Numbered from the stretch's first letter, positions 11,482-19,907 are shown. The stretch is 64,000 bases of DNA from Sulfuritalea sp. (GCA_030651305.1 JAUSCI010000014.1:1-64000), one strand, 5' to 3'. A program made the numbers and translations. The notes: generated from the letters alone by a model not told the origin.

Positions 11482-11752
11482 CTGTTACCGACGCCGGATC
11501 GACGCCGCTGATGCGCACCCGCTTGGCGCGCGATGTCTCGCCACTCACCAGGCTGATCGCTGCCCTGGCAACGCCAAGTTGCTTGGCAAGAAACGCGATC
11601 AGGCAGGCATTGGCCTTGCCATCCACCGGCGGCGCCGCAAGCCTGATTTTCAGCGCTTCGCCGTGCAGGCCCACCACTTCGGTCTTCTTCGCGCCCGGCT
11701 GGATGTGCAGCCGCAGCGTCACTCCCTTGCTGTCCGCGACCAGCCAGTTCAC
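11459..11752 (-). CDS. yggU: DUF167 family protein YggU
   Basis: 97 residues from GTG 11752; GTG shares bases with the yggT stop. The track only shows this frame inside a longer 320-residue ORF whose first part is yggT in another frame. The sequence TLRLHIQPGAKKTEVVG, LKIRLAAPPVDGKANACLIAFLA and the GETSRAKRVRI block are the DUF167 signature. Function is unknown. It commonly follows yggT, as here. Confidence 0.9.
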   Translation of the reverse strand: MNWLVADSKGVTLRLHIQPGAKKTEVVGLHGEALKIRLAAPPVDGKANACLIAFLAKQLGVARAAISLVSGETSRAKRVRISGVDPASVTAILGFRD

Positions 11753-12327
11753 GAAATCAGCATCATCGGCAACACGCTGTTGCGCAGGCCGGCGACCACG
11801 AACAAGGCTATTTGCAGCACCAGCAACAGCGCCAGCGGCGACAGGTCCACGCCGCCGACGGGGGGAATCACGCGGCGAAACGGCCGCAGCAGCGGCCGCG
11901 TCAGCGTGTTGAATACCTCGGCCAGCGGCGCATAGGGGTTTACCCAGGAGAACACCGCTGAAACGATCACGGCGCCGATCACCAGATACAGGCTGATCTT
12001 GGCCACTTCCAGAAGGGCCAGCAAAGCCACCACAAGAGTCGGCGCTGGCGATACGGCGTGCAGCACTCCGGACAGCCCGAGCGCCACGCCCTGATAGGCG
12101 ATCTGCCACAGCCAGGCCAACAGCAGGCTGGCCGTGTCCAGACCGAACAGGCTGGGAACCAGGCGACGCAGCGGACGCACCATCCAGTCGGTGACGGCGA
12201 CGATGAATTGTCCGAGCGGGTTGCGGAAGGGAGTGCGCGCCCATTGCATGGCGAAGCGCACCAGCAGCGCCAGCGTGAGGAAGCCGCAGACGGTGTCGAG
12301 GATGAAGAGGATGATTTGCGTCAGCAT
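11749..12327 (-). CDS. yggT: YggT family membrane protein
   Basis: 192 residues with two YGGT repeats, each a hydrophobic helix pair (ILFILDTVCGFLTLALLVRFAMQW and VIGAVIVSAVFSWVNPYAP) ending in the family's PxxxPxRR pattern (RPLLRPFRRVIPP). The family is linked to osmotic stress tolerance or membrane organisation in other bacteria. Its start overlaps the proC stop (TGATG). A copy of the dispersed AAGAGTCGGCGCTGGCG motif is embedded in the coding sequence at 12034-12050. Confidence 0.92.
   Translation of the reverse strand: MLTQIILFILDTVCGFLTLALLVRFAMQWARTPFRNPLGQFIVAVTDWMVRPLRRLVPSLFGLDTASLLLAWLWQIAYQGVALGLSGVLHAVSPAPTLVVALLALLEVAKISLYLVIGAVIVSAVFSWVNPYAPLAEVFNTLTRPLLRPFRRVIPPVGGVDLSPLALLLVLQIALFVVAGLRNSVLPMMLIS
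12034..12060 (+). repeat. dispersed AGTCGGCGCTGGCG motif, copy inside yggT
   Basis: AAGAGTCGGCGCTGGCG followed by ATACGGCG, antisense to yggT. It matches the consensus AARAGTCGGCGCTGGCG plus RNACGGCG of the other copies. Confidence 0.6.
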
Positions 12328-13139
12328 CAGTCTTTGCCCAACAGGTCGCCCAACTCGCGACCGCGCGCCTCGGCGGCCAGGATGCCCTGTTCGATGGCGG
12401 CGGCAATGCCGCTGGCGCCAAACGACAGCAGTGCCGCTTCGGTGGTGCCGCCTTTGGAGGTCACGCGCTCACGCAAGGTCGCGATTGACTCGCTGCTCTG
12501 CTCGGCCAGGCGGGCGGCGCCGAGAAAGGTCTCGACACTGAGCTGCCGTGCCGTGGGCGCATCGAAACCCAGCTTGCGTGCGGCAGCCTCCATGGCTTCG
12601 ATGAAATAGAACACATAGGCCGGGCCGCTGCCGGACACCGCGGTGACGGCGTCCATCTGCTTCTCGTCATGCACCCAGAAGGTATTGCCGACGGCGCGCA
12701 GGAGGTTCTCGGCGTTGTCACGGCCGTCCTGATTGACGCCCGGATCGGCGCAGAGGCCGGTGATGCCGGCGCCGATCAGGGCCGGCGTGTTGGGCATGGT
12801 GCGCACCACGTGGCGGTGACCGCCGAGCCAGCGCGAGATGTCGGCCAGACGCAGTCCGGCGGCGATGCTGACGACCAGTTGCGCGGAGAGCTTGCCGACC
12901 AGGGGGGCGACCGCTTCCCGCATCTGCTGCGGCTTCACCGCCAGCACCAGGACGTGACAGTCGATTGCCGCCGCATCCACGGTCGCCGTGCAGCGTACGC
13001 CGAAGCGTTCGGCGAGGGCGTCGCGGGCCGCTGTGGACGGTTCGACGACCTGTATCGCCGCTGCCGCAAAGCCCTGCCGGTACAGGCCGCTGATGAGCGC
13101 GACCGCCATGTTGCCGCCGCCGATGAAGGTGATCTTCAT
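12327..13139 (-). CDS. proC: pyrroline-5-carboxylate reductase
   Basis: 270 residues. It reduces pyrroline-5-carboxylate to proline with NAD(P)H. The N-terminal MKITFIGGGNMAVALISGL is the dinucleotide-binding motif, and the C-terminal AVSGSGPAYVFYFIEAM plus ERVTSKGGTTEAAL is the proC signature. It overlaps yggS (ATGA at 13136-13139) and yggT, giving the common yggS-proC-yggT-yggU order. Confidence 0.97.
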   Translation of the reverse strand: MKITFIGGGNMAVALISGLYRQGFAAAAIQVVEPSTAARDALAERFGVRCTATVDAAAIDCHVLVLAVKPQQMREAVAPLVGKLSAQLVVSIAAGLRLADISRWLGGHRHVVRTMPNTPALIGAGITGLCADPGVNQDGRDNAENLLRAVGNTFWVHDEKQMDAVTAVSGSGPAYVFYFIEAMEAAARKLGFDAPTARQLSVETFLGAARLAEQSSESIATLRERVTSKGGTTEAALLSFGASGIAAAIEQGILAAEARGRELGDLLGKD

Positions 13140-13837
13140 GTCGTGTAATTCCTTTCGCCAAAAATCGCGGTGCCTACCCTGACCAGCGTCGCGCCTTCCA
13201 TTATCGCCGCTTCCAGATCGTGGCTCATGCCCATCGAGAGCGTATCCAGTCTCAGGCCCTCGGCGTTGAGCCGGTCGCGCAACTGGCGCAGCAGGGCGAA
13301 GCGGCTGCGTTGCAGGCGGCTGTCTTCACCGGGTTCGGGAATGGCCATCAGCCCGCGCAGGCACACTCCGGACAGTGCGGCCACGGCATGGGCCAGAGCG
13401 TCGGCCTGATCCGGGCTGCAGCCACTTTTCGAGGCTTCGCCGGAAACATTCACCTGGACGCAGACCTGCAGCGGCGCGAGTCCGGGCGGTCGCTGTGCCG
13501 CAAGCCGTTCGGCGATTTTCAGGCGGTCGACGGAGTGTACCCAGGCAAAGTTTTCGGCGACCAGCCGCGTCTTGTTGCTCTGCAGCGGCCCTATGAAGTG
13601 CCACTCAAGGCCCGCTTCAGCCAGGTCGGCCAGTTGCGCCGCCTTGTCGACAGCTTCCTGCACATAGTTTTCGCCGAACGCGCGTTGCCCCGCCGCGACT
13701 GCCTCGCGCACGCTGGCGGCGGGCCAGGTCTTGGAAACGGCCAGCAAGCGGACGGACTCCGGCCGTCGCCCGGCGGCAACGCAGGCAGCGGCAATGCGTG
13801 CACGCACAGCTTGCAAGTTGGCGGCGATTGATGTCAT
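13136..13837 (-). CDS. yggS: PLP homeostasis protein YggS
   Basis: 233 residues of the alanine-racemase-fold PLP-binding family that maintains pyridoxal phosphate balance. Motifs seen are LLAVSKTWPAASVREAV (PLP lysine), FGENYVQE, WHFIGPLQSNKT and LSMGMSHDLEAAI. First gene of the yggS-proC-yggT-yggU operon and divergent from pilT with a 46-base spacer that holds an AT-rich TAAAGTATAT likely to serve as a -10. Confidence 0.96.
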   Translation of the reverse strand: MTSIAANLQAVRARIAAACVAAGRRPESVRLLAVSKTWPAASVREAVAAGQRAFGENYVQEAVDKAAQLADLAEAGLEWHFIGPLQSNKTRLVAENFAWVHSVDRLKIAERLAAQRPPGLAPLQVCVQVNVSGEASKSGCSPDQADALAHAVAALSGVCLRGLMAIPEPGEDSRLQRSRFALLRQLRDRLNAEGLRLDTLSMGMSHDLEAAIMEGATLVRVGTAIFGERNYTT

Positions 13838-13883
13838 ATTGCGGTGGTAAAGTATATCGCACCCCTTCTACAGGAAAGCGCTC

Positions 13884-14927
13884 ATGGACATCACTGAACT
13901 GCTCACTTTCATTGTCAAGAACAAGGCCTCCGATTTGCATTTGTCCGCCGGCCTGCCGCCGATGATCCGCGTCAATGGCGACATCCGCCGCATCAACCTG
14001 CCGGCGATGGAGCACAAGGATGTCCATGCGATGATTTACGACATCATGAGCGACGGCCAGCGCAAGGTCTACGAGGAAAATCTCGAATGCGACTTTTCCT
14101 TTGCGGTGCCGAACCTGGCGCGTTTCCGCGTCAACGCCTTCGTCCAGAACCGGGGTGCGGCGGCGGTGATGCGGACCATTCCGTCGAAGATCATGTCGCT
14201 GGAAGAACTTCATTGCCCGAAGATCTTCGAGGAACTGGCCGACCAGCCACGCGGCCTGGTACTGGTGACCGGGCCGACGGGTTCCGGCAAGTCGACCACG
14301 CTGGCGGCCATGGTCAATCACAAGAACGAAGTCGAATACGGCCACATTCTCACGGTCGAGGACCCGATCGAATTCGTCCATGAATCGAAGAAATGCCTGA
14401 TCAACCAGCGCGAGGTCGGTCCGCATACGCTGTCCTTCAACAACGCCCTGCGCTCGGCGCTGCGCGAAGACCCGGACGTCATTCTGGTCGGCGAAATGCG
14501 CGACCTGGAAACCATCCGCCTGGCGATGTCCGGCGCCGAAACCGGTCACCTGGTATTCGGTACGCTGCACACCTCCTCGGCAGCGAAAACCATCGACCGC
14601 ATCATCGACGTGTTCCCCGCCGCTGAAAAGGAAATGATCCGCGCCATGTTGTCGGAATCCCTGAAGGCGGTAATTTCCCAGACCCTGTGCAAGACCATGG
14701 ATGGCAAGGGCCGCGTCGCCGCGCACGAGATCATGGTCGGCACGCCGGCGATCCGCAACCTGATCCGCGAAGCCAAGGTGGCCCAGATGTATTCGGCGAT
14801 CCAGACCGGCCAGCAATACGGCATGCAGACGCTTGACCAGAACCTGACGGATCTGGTCAAGAAGAAGATAATTTCTCCCGCCGAAGCACGCAGCAAAGCC
14901 GCCAACAAGGACAATTTCCCGGGCTGA
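13884..14927 (+). CDS. pilT: type IV pilus retraction ATPase PilT
   Basis: 347 residues. Walker A is GPTGSGKSTT, the Asp box is TVEDPIEFVH, the Walker B region is ILVGEMRDLET and the His box follows (GHLVFGTLHTSSA). The AIRNLIREAKVAQMYSAIQTG segment is diagnostic of PilT. It powers pilus retraction for twitching motility and DNA uptake. The yggS-pilT-pilU neighbourhood is common in proteobacteria. Confidence 0.97.
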   Translation: MDITELLTFIVKNKASDLHLSAGLPPMIRVNGDIRRINLPAMEHKDVHAMIYDIMSDGQRKVYEENLECDFSFAVPNLARFRVNAFVQNRGAAAVMRTIPSKIMSLEELHCPKIFEELADQPRGLVLVTGPTGSGKSTTLAAMVNHKNEVEYGHILTVEDPIEFVHESKKCLINQREVGPHTLSFNNALRSALREDPDVILVGEMRDLETIRLAMSGAETGHLVFGTLHTSSAAKTIDRIIDVFPAAEKEMIRAMLSESLKAVISQTLCKTMDGKGRVAAHEIMVGTPAIRNLIREAKVAQMYSAIQTGQQYGMQTLDQNLTDLVKKKIISPAEARSKAANKDNFPG

Positions 14928-15053
14928 AGCCCGGCAAATTGTCCTTGTGGCGAAGTAACACCCGCCCCCTCCCATCCTCCCCCTCGCGGGGGAGGCTACT
15001 AGTTAGAGCCGCTGGCGCGGCTGATGCAGGCAGAAACGATTGGAGATTGACTC

Positions 15054-16190
15054 ATGGAACGCGATGAAGGACTGAAGTTCATGTACCAGCTTCTGACGAT
15101 GATGATGCAGAAGAAGGGCTCCGACTTGTTCATTACATCCGGTTTCCCGCCGGCCATGAAGGTCGACGGCAAGATGACGCCGGCCACCACGCAGCCGCTG
15201 TCGGCTCAGCATACGCAGGAACTGGCGCGCGCCATCATGAACGACAAGCAGGCCGCAGAGTTCGAGGCGACCAAGGAGTGCAATTTCGCGATCTCCCCGG
15301 CCAGCATCGGCCGCTTCCGCGTCAACGCCTTTGTCCAGCAGGGCCGCGTCGGCATGATCCTGCGGACCATCAACGTGCAGATCCCCGAAATGGACGATCT
15401 CAAGCTGCCGCCGGTGCTGAAGGACGTGGTGATGACCAAGCGCGGTCTGGTGCTGTTTGTCGGCGGCACGGGTTCGGGCAAGTCGACCTCGCTGGCGGCG
15501 ATGATCGGCTATCGCAACCAGAACAGCTATGGCCACATCATCACCATCGAAGACCCGGTCGAATACGTTCATGAGCACCGCAATTGCGTGATCACCCAGC
15601 GCGAAGTCGGCGTCGATACCGATTCATGGGAAGTCGCGCTGAAGAACACCCTGCGCCAGGCGCCCGACGTCATCCTGATCGGTGAAATTCGCGACAAGGA
15701 AGTCATGGAGCACGCCATCGCCTTTGCCGAAACGGGCCACCTGGCGATGGGTACGCTGCACGCCAACAACGCCAACCAGGCGATCGACCGGATCATCAAC
15801 TTTTTCCCGGAGGAGCGTCGACCGCAGTTGCTGATGGATCTTTCGCTGAACCTCAAGGCCGTTGTTTCGCAGCGCCTGATTCCGGTGAAAGAAGGCAAGG
15901 GCCGTGCCGCGGCCGTGGAGGTCCTGCTCAATTCACCGCTGATTGCCGACCTGATCTTCAAGGGCGAGATCCACGGCATCAAGGAGATCATGAAGAAGTC
16001 GAAGGAGCTCGGCATGAAAACCTTCGACATGGCGCTTTTCGACCTCTTCGAAGAAGGCCGCATCAGCTACGACGATGCGCTGCGTTTTGCCGACTCGATG
16101 AACGAAGTGCGCCTGATGATCAAGCTGCACAGCAAGCAGTCGCAGGACATGGACCGCAACGCTGGCATCCAGCACCTCGACATAGTTTAG
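15054..16190 (+). CDS. pilU: type IV pilus retraction accessory ATPase PilU
   Basis: 378 residues with VGGTGSGKSTS (Walker A), TIEDPVEYVHEH and ILIGEIRDKEVMEHAIAFAETGHLAMGTLHANNA. The C-terminal extension beyond PilT length and the sequence type identify PilU, which works with PilT in pilus retraction. The 126-base gap after pilT contains GC-rich hairpins (CCCGGGCTGAAGCCCGG and CCCCCTCGCGGGGG). It ends four bases into the convergent methyltransferase gene. Confidence 0.95.
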   Translation: MERDEGLKFMYQLLTMMMQKKGSDLFITSGFPPAMKVDGKMTPATTQPLSAQHTQELARAIMNDKQAAEFEATKECNFAISPASIGRFRVNAFVQQGRVGMILRTINVQIPEMDDLKLPPVLKDVVMTKRGLVLFVGGTGSGKSTSLAAMIGYRNQNSYGHIITIEDPVEYVHEHRNCVITQREVGVDTDSWEVALKNTLRQAPDVILIGEIRDKEVMEHAIAFAETGHLAMGTLHANNANQAIDRIINFFPEERRPQLLMDLSLNLKAVVSQRLIPVKEGKGRAAAVEVLLNSPLIADLIFKGEIHGIKEIMKKSKELGMKTFDMALFDLFEEGRISYDDALRFADSMNEVRLMIKLHSKQSQDMDRNAGIQHLDIV

Positions 16191-17332
16191 CGATAGCTGC
16201 CGGCGGTGATTTCGATGTTGTACAGCCGGCATTCGAGTGCGCCGTTGTAGAGCGGAATCTTGCGCGATGTCTGGAGTCGGATCAGCTTGGGCAGTCGCAT
16301 GTCGGCCGATAGAAACCAGCAGCTCCAGCCGGCAAAGCGCTGCTTGAGCGCATCGCCCAGCAGCGGGTAGAAGGCGGCCAGTTCTTCCTCGCTGCCCAGT
16401 CGCTCACCGTAAGGCGGATTGGCCACCAGCACTCCTGATGGCGCCGGCGCGGTGCGTTGCAGCAGGTCGGACGCCTCCAGCGTGATCAGGTCATCCAACC
16501 CCGCGCCGGCAAGGTTTTGCCGCGTGCGGGCGACGGCATCGGCGTCGATGTCGCTGCCATACAGCGGCAAGGCCGTTGCTTCGCGGCGACGCCCGGCCGC
16601 TTCGCGCTGCAGCTTGCGCCAGAGCCCGGCATCGAAGGACTTGAGGTGCTCGAAGCCGAAATCTCCCGGCTCGCGCGACAGCCCCGGCGCGTCGTCGAGG
16701 CACATCTGCGCCGCTTCGAGCAGGAAGGTACCGCTGCCGCACATCGGATCAAGCAGCGGCGTACCGGGTTGCCAGCCGGAAAGTCGCAGGATGCCGGCGG
16801 CGAGGTTTTCCTTGAGTGGCGCGCCGACCTTGGCCAGTTTGTGGCCGCGCAGGTAGAGCGGCTCGCCGGAAGTGTCGAGATACAGCGTGGCCTGTTGTTC
16901 GGTGATGAAGAGGTGAATGCGAACCTCGGGGTTCTTGGTATTGACGCTGGGACGCCGCCCGGTCTCGGCGCGGAAGCGGTCACAGACGGCGTCCTTGACT
17001 TTCAGCGTGATGAACTCAAGGCTTTTGAGCGGCGAGCGAATCGCCGTGACATAGACGCGAATCGAGCGATCCACGGAAAACAGTTTTGACCAATCCACGT
17101 CGTAGGCCAGTTGATAGATCTCGGCTTCGCTGCGATAGGCGCCGCGCGCGATGCGCCACAGGACGCGCGTCGCGATGCGCGATTCGAGGTTGATGCGGTA
17201 GCCGGTTTCGATTTCGCCATTGCAGCTCGCGCCGCCCGGCACTATCGCAACATCCTTGCCGCCGGCACTGGCGAGGTCTTCCGCGAGCAGGGCTTCGAGC
17301 CCGCGCGGGCAGGTGGAAAAGTAGTGGTTCAA
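16187..17332 (-). CDS. THUMP-domain class I SAM-dependent RNA methyltransferase (RlmL/YpsC-like)
   Basis: 381 residues. An N-terminal THUMP-type RNA-binding region (about 1-160, with MNHYFSTCPRGLEALLAEDL) is followed by a Rossmann methyltransferase domain with LLDPMCGSGTFLLEAA (SAM site) and VLVANPPYGERLG (the NPPY motif of N2-guanine methyltransferases). The length matches the N-terminal half of E. coli RlmL, so 23S rRNA m2G2445 methylation is the likely role; the second half (RlmK) is absent. Confidence 0.88.
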   Translation of the reverse strand: MNHYFSTCPRGLEALLAEDLASAGGKDVAIVPGGASCNGEIETGYRINLESRIATRVLWRIARGAYRSEAEIYQLAYDVDWSKLFSVDRSIRVYVTAIRSPLKSLEFITLKVKDAVCDRFRAETGRRPSVNTKNPEVRIHLFITEQQATLYLDTSGEPLYLRGHKLAKVGAPLKENLAAGILRLSGWQPGTPLLDPMCGSGTFLLEAAQMCLDDAPGLSREPGDFGFEHLKSFDAGLWRKLQREAAGRRREATALPLYGSDIDADAVARTRQNLAGAGLDDLITLEASDLLQRTAPAPSGVLVANPPYGERLGSEEELAAFYPLLGDALKQRFAGWSCWFLSADMRLPKLIRLQTSRKIPLYNGALECRLYNIEITAGSYR

Positions 17333-17570
17333 GGCGAAGTCTGGATGATTGTCGATTCCGGCATTATGTCACCGCAGGATGCGGCGACAGTATCCCTTGC
17401 GGATATCGGCACTATCGGCGTTAAGCGTAGCGGCCGCAACTCAAACCCGCCTCGACCGGTGGTCCTCCAATTTCTATCGGCGCAGGCTTGCCAACGGCAT
17501 GAATCGCGACTATTCTCGGGAAAAATAGAAACGTTCAGTCGTAGCTGAACGCAAAGCAGGGAGGAATGCA

Positions 17571-17957
17571 GTGGCCGTCGGCCCAACCATCCAGCGTCAA
17601 ACGGCATTGTTGTCAGGCATTGACACGCCATCAGGCGGGGTCGTGCTCAAGAAACTGTCGCCGGCCGCCGCCGGCGCCAAGCGGCTGGCGACGCGCTATG
17701 GGTCGTCCCTGGTGTGCGTGCGCTACCGCGAGGACACAGCGCGAGGCCGGCGCCTCACCACCGTCGAACTGATCGTAGACGAGCGGCCGCTGCCGCCACC
17801 GGTGGCCGTGCGCGTCGCCTACCAGGAAGTCGACATGCGAAACCAGGTCAAGGACGCCGGAGGCATCTGGGATGGCAAACGCAAGCTGTGGCTGCTACCC
17901 AGGGCGGCGGTACGCAAGCTGAAACTGACGCATCGGGTCATTTCAGAAAAAGCCTAG
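17571..17957 (+). CDS. hypothetical protein at the left edge of the cassette island
   Basis: 128 residues from GTG 17571, with a strong GGGAGGA six bases ahead. It is basic and has no membrane segment. The body reads GAKRLATRYGSSLVCVRYREDTARGRRLTTVELIVDE and ends KRKLWLLPRAAVRKLKLTHRV. I do not recognise a characterised family; I have the impression that similar small proteins occur near recombinases and mobile elements in betaproteobacteria, but cannot check. It precedes the first integron junction but has no attC site of its own type behind it. Confidence 0.65.
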   Translation: MAVGPTIQRQTALLSGIDTPSGGVVLKKLSPAAAGAKRLATRYGSSLVCVRYREDTARGRRLTTVELIVDERPLPPPVAVRVAYQEVDMRNQVKDAGGIWDGKRKLWLLPRAAVRKLKLTHRVISEKA

Positions 17958-17996
17958 ATATGGACAGAATGCCCCATCCATATTTGGAAACAAATA

Positions 17997-18028
17997 GCCA
18001 TATCTGGCCAGCAATTGCCAGATATGGC
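17997..18028 (+). terminator. perfect inverted repeat at the left island boundary, possible terminator
   Basis: GCCATATCTGGC and GCCAGATATGGC form a perfect 12-base stem with an 8-base loop, followed by AGTTTTG. It could terminate the 128-residue gene. ATATGG/CCATAT half-sites also occur at about 17957 and 17976, so a protein binding cluster is another possibility. Confidence 0.45.
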
Positions 18029-18053
18029 AGTTTTGTAGCGACGTCTACATCAC

Positions 18054-18060
18054 GTTCGGC
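18054..18060 (+). other. leftmost cassette junction (GTTCGGC)
   Basis: GTTCGGC followed by CCC pairs with GGGGCCGAAC at the end of the first cassette, so this marks where cassette 1 was inserted. No matching RYYYAAC partner is visible to the left, so it may be an attI-like or secondary site rather than a full attC. Confidence 0.55.
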
Positions 18061-18063
18061 CCC

Positions 18064-18534
18064 ATGAAATCGCTCGGTGATCTCCCCGCTCTGCTCAACG
18101 ACTTCCGAAAGGTTGTCGCCCTTGCCGGCGTCTCCTTACCTCCTGCCGCCGTTTCAATTGAGACTTTGCCCGCACCACACAGGCCGCCGTCCGTGCTCCC
18201 AAGTGGCAAGATGGCTGTTTACGTTTTCGTCTGGAATGGCCGCTGCCTGAAAGTCGGGAAAGTCGGCCCAAAGAGTCAGGCCCGCTTCACTAGCCAGCAC
18301 TACAATCCGGCCAGTTCAAACAGCAATCTGGCGAAGTCCCTCGTTGCCGGCCATGGAAAGCTCGGGCTATCCGGCATCACGGAGTCGGACGCAGGCGCCT
18401 GGATCAAGGCAAACGTTGATCGCGTGAACTTTCTCCTCAACGCCGAATGTGGCATTCCCGTACTCACGCTTCTTGAGTCGTTCTTACAGTGCCGCCTAGA
18501 TCCGGTTTTCGAGGGCTTCGACAGTCAGCGATGA
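18064..18534 (+). CDS. cassette 1 protein, possible GIY-YIG-like fold
   Basis: 156 residues. ATG 18064 lies only four bases after the cassette junction, so its translation signals are minimal. The segment MAVYVFVWNGRCLKVGKVGPKSQARFTSQHY looks like the first strands of a GIY-YIG or T5orf172-type domain, and a late Glu in TLLESFLQCRL could be the conserved acidic residue. This is weak pattern similarity only; no function is assigned. Confidence 0.7.
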   Translation: MKSLGDLPALLNDFRKVVALAGVSLPPAAVSIETLPAPHRPPSVLPSGKMAVYVFVWNGRCLKVGKVGPKSQARFTSQHYNPASSNSNLAKSLVAGHGKLGLSGITESDAGAWIKANVDRVNFLLNAECGIPVLTLLESFLQCRLDPVFEGFDSQR

Positions 18535-18543
18535 AAACATGGG

Positions 18544-18613
18544 GCCGAACCCATCATTCCACCGGACGCTGCGCGATGAAGCCGCGCAGCGCCGGTGAAT
18601 TCAAACGTTGGGC
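18544..18613 (+). other. attC site 1
   Basis: 70 bases from GCCGAAC to GTTGGGC. The central palindrome CGGACGCTGCGCG...CGCGCAGCGCCGG folds into the attC hairpin. The left box complements the junction at 18054 rather than its own right box, as expected for adjacent cassettes of different origin. Confidence 0.88.
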
Positions 18614-18632
18614 ATCATGAGAAGGACGCTCC

Positions 18633-19067
18633 ATGGTTTGGCGTAAAGGGTTCCTATTTTCCGTTCTGTTTTTCCTGGCACAGGCGTCGGCCGCGGACGA
18701 GACGTTCTCTCGCTGGAAGGGGAAGGAGATGATCGATCGCGCTTACGCCGTCCAAGATGCTGCGAGAGCATATGTTAAGGAAATGGAGCTCGAAGGTTCT
18801 CGCGGCCGGAGCGCGCTCGACAGAATGATTGGCGACGGGTTCATGTGCGGGTTCACGATTGTGAGGAAAGATGACCCTCCGCTAATCTTCTGCACGAAGT
18901 CAAAACCCGCTATCCATGACTGCGCTGTACTTGACGTGTATCTATTCTTCGCCTGGAAAGGAAATGAAAGAAAGTTCGAAAAATTGGTTGCCGAACTTGA
19001 GAACACCATGGTTAATGGAATCGAGCCAGTCTGTAAGCTGCCCGTGCGGAAGGAAGCGGGGCCCTGA
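18633..19067 (+). CDS. cassette 2 protein, secreted hypothetical
   Basis: 144 residues from ATG 18633. The N-terminus VWRKGFLFSVLFFLAQASAADE is a signal peptide with a likely AxA cleavage site. The mature part is charged with four cysteines (MCGFT, IFCTK, HDCAV, EPVCK), suggesting disulfides in the periplasm. The stop is two bases before attC2, as is usual for cassettes. No family recognised. Confidence 0.75.
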   Translation: MVWRKGFLFSVLFFLAQASAADETFSRWKGKEMIDRAYAVQDAARAYVKEMELEGSRGRSALDRMIGDGFMCGFTIVRKDDPPLIFCTKSKPAIHDCAVLDVYLFFAWKGNERKFEKLVAELENTMVNGIEPVCKLPVRKEAGP

Positions 19068-19068
19068 T

Positions 19069-19155
19069 GCCCAACCCGGCAGTCGACCCCGTTCCCTTCG
19101 GTCACTGGACGCTGCGCGATAAAGCCGCGCAGCGCCGGTCACTTCTACGTTGGGC
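19069..19155 (+). other. attC site 2
   Basis: 87 bases from GCCCAAC to GTTGGGC with the central GACGCTGCGCGATAAAGCC palindrome. It is longer than attC1 and attC3 because of extra sequence (AGTCGACCCCGTTCCCTTCG) on the left arm. Confidence 0.88.
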
Positions 19156-19187
19156 CTCACATGACGGTCTTTTGACGGGGGGTATTT

Positions 19188-19355
19188 ATGGGATGGATTC
19201 TGGTTCTGTTCGGTGGAATATTTTTACTCGTAGTAATCACCCGCAAAACTGTTGATCGTGAGACCGCTAAAAATTTGAAGTTTCTTGGCAAGTTCTTCGC
19301 TGGCGCAGTAGGTCTACTTGTTCTGCTGGTTTTTCTTTCCTTTTTGCTCAAATAA
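19188..19355 (+). CDS. cassette 3 small membrane protein (55 residues, below the ORF track limit)
   Basis: ATG 19188 follows GGGGGG at a suitable distance and the frame runs to TAA at 19353. The peptide has two hydrophobic helices, GWILVLFGGIFLLVVI near the start and FFAGAVGLLVLLVFLSFLL at the end, joined by a basic loop (RKTVDRETAKNLKF). It is followed 15 bases later by another membrane protein gene. No family recognised. Confidence 0.6.
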   Translation: MGWILVLFGGIFLLVVITRKTVDRETAKNLKFLGKFFAGAVGLLVLLVFLSFLLK

Positions 19356-19369
19356 CGGAGGACACAACA

Positions 19370-19768
19370 ATGAATAATCAATTCTTTCCTACCGCGATGC
19401 TAGGCTACCTTCTCTTCATCGGTATTGTCTTAGCAGTCATTGTTCTCGTGTGTCGAGAGCTAGTTTGTTGGTATTGGAAAATTAACCAGAACGTCGCTCT
19501 GCTAACAGAGATCCGCGACCTTCTCGCTGCAAAGCAATCTTCACAAGGTGTACCCCAATCACAATCCGCTCTGACCACACAAGTTACGGATGAATTTTGC
19601 TGCCCTCCCGGCGCCCCGATTGGTGTCTGGCGAGAAGACTTGATGCGCGCGAATAGCATCCGAATGGAAGGCGATAGCTACCTTTGGAATGGGAACCGCT
19701 ACCCCTCATTCGATTCGGTGATAGCGGCAATGAGGGAACAGAAGGGGCAGCAGGCCCCCAATTCTTGA
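19370..19768 (+). CDS. cassette 3 membrane-anchored hypothetical protein
   Basis: 132 residues with a clear GGAGG ahead of ATG 19370. One N-terminal membrane helix (LGYLLFIGIVLAVIVLVCRELV) leads to a short coiled region (NQNVALLTEIRDLLAAK) and a polar C-terminal domain. The last part, EGDSYLWNGNRYPSFDSVIAAMREQ, looks like a small strand-rich domain. It shares a cassette with the 55-residue membrane protein, so the two may act together. Confidence 0.72.
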   Translation: MNNQFFPTAMLGYLLFIGIVLAVIVLVCRELVCWYWKINQNVALLTEIRDLLAAKQSSQGVPQSQSALTTQVTDEFCCPPGAPIGVWREDLMRANSIRMEGDSYLWNGNRYPSFDSVIAAMREQKGQQAPNS

Positions 19769-19807
19769 CGCTCCGCGAAAACCCTTGCAGCCTAGTGAAT
19801 CCGCGAG

Positions 19808-19877
19808 GCCCAACCCTGCGGTCCACCGGACGCTGCGCGATGAAGCCGCGCAGCGCCGGTGACCTTGAACGTTGGGC
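19808..19877 (+). other. attC site 3
   Basis: 70 bases from GCCCAAC to GTTGGGC. Its central region is almost identical to attC1 (ACCGGACGCTGCGCGATGAA), indicating the same integron lineage. Confidence 0.88.
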
Positions 19878-19907
19878 ATCAGAGAGGACGCCACATAAGG
19901 AGCGCAA

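Noticed and set aside
13617-14975. 452-residue minus-strand ORF over pilT
   Set aside because: Shadow of pilT and part of yggS; no family features.
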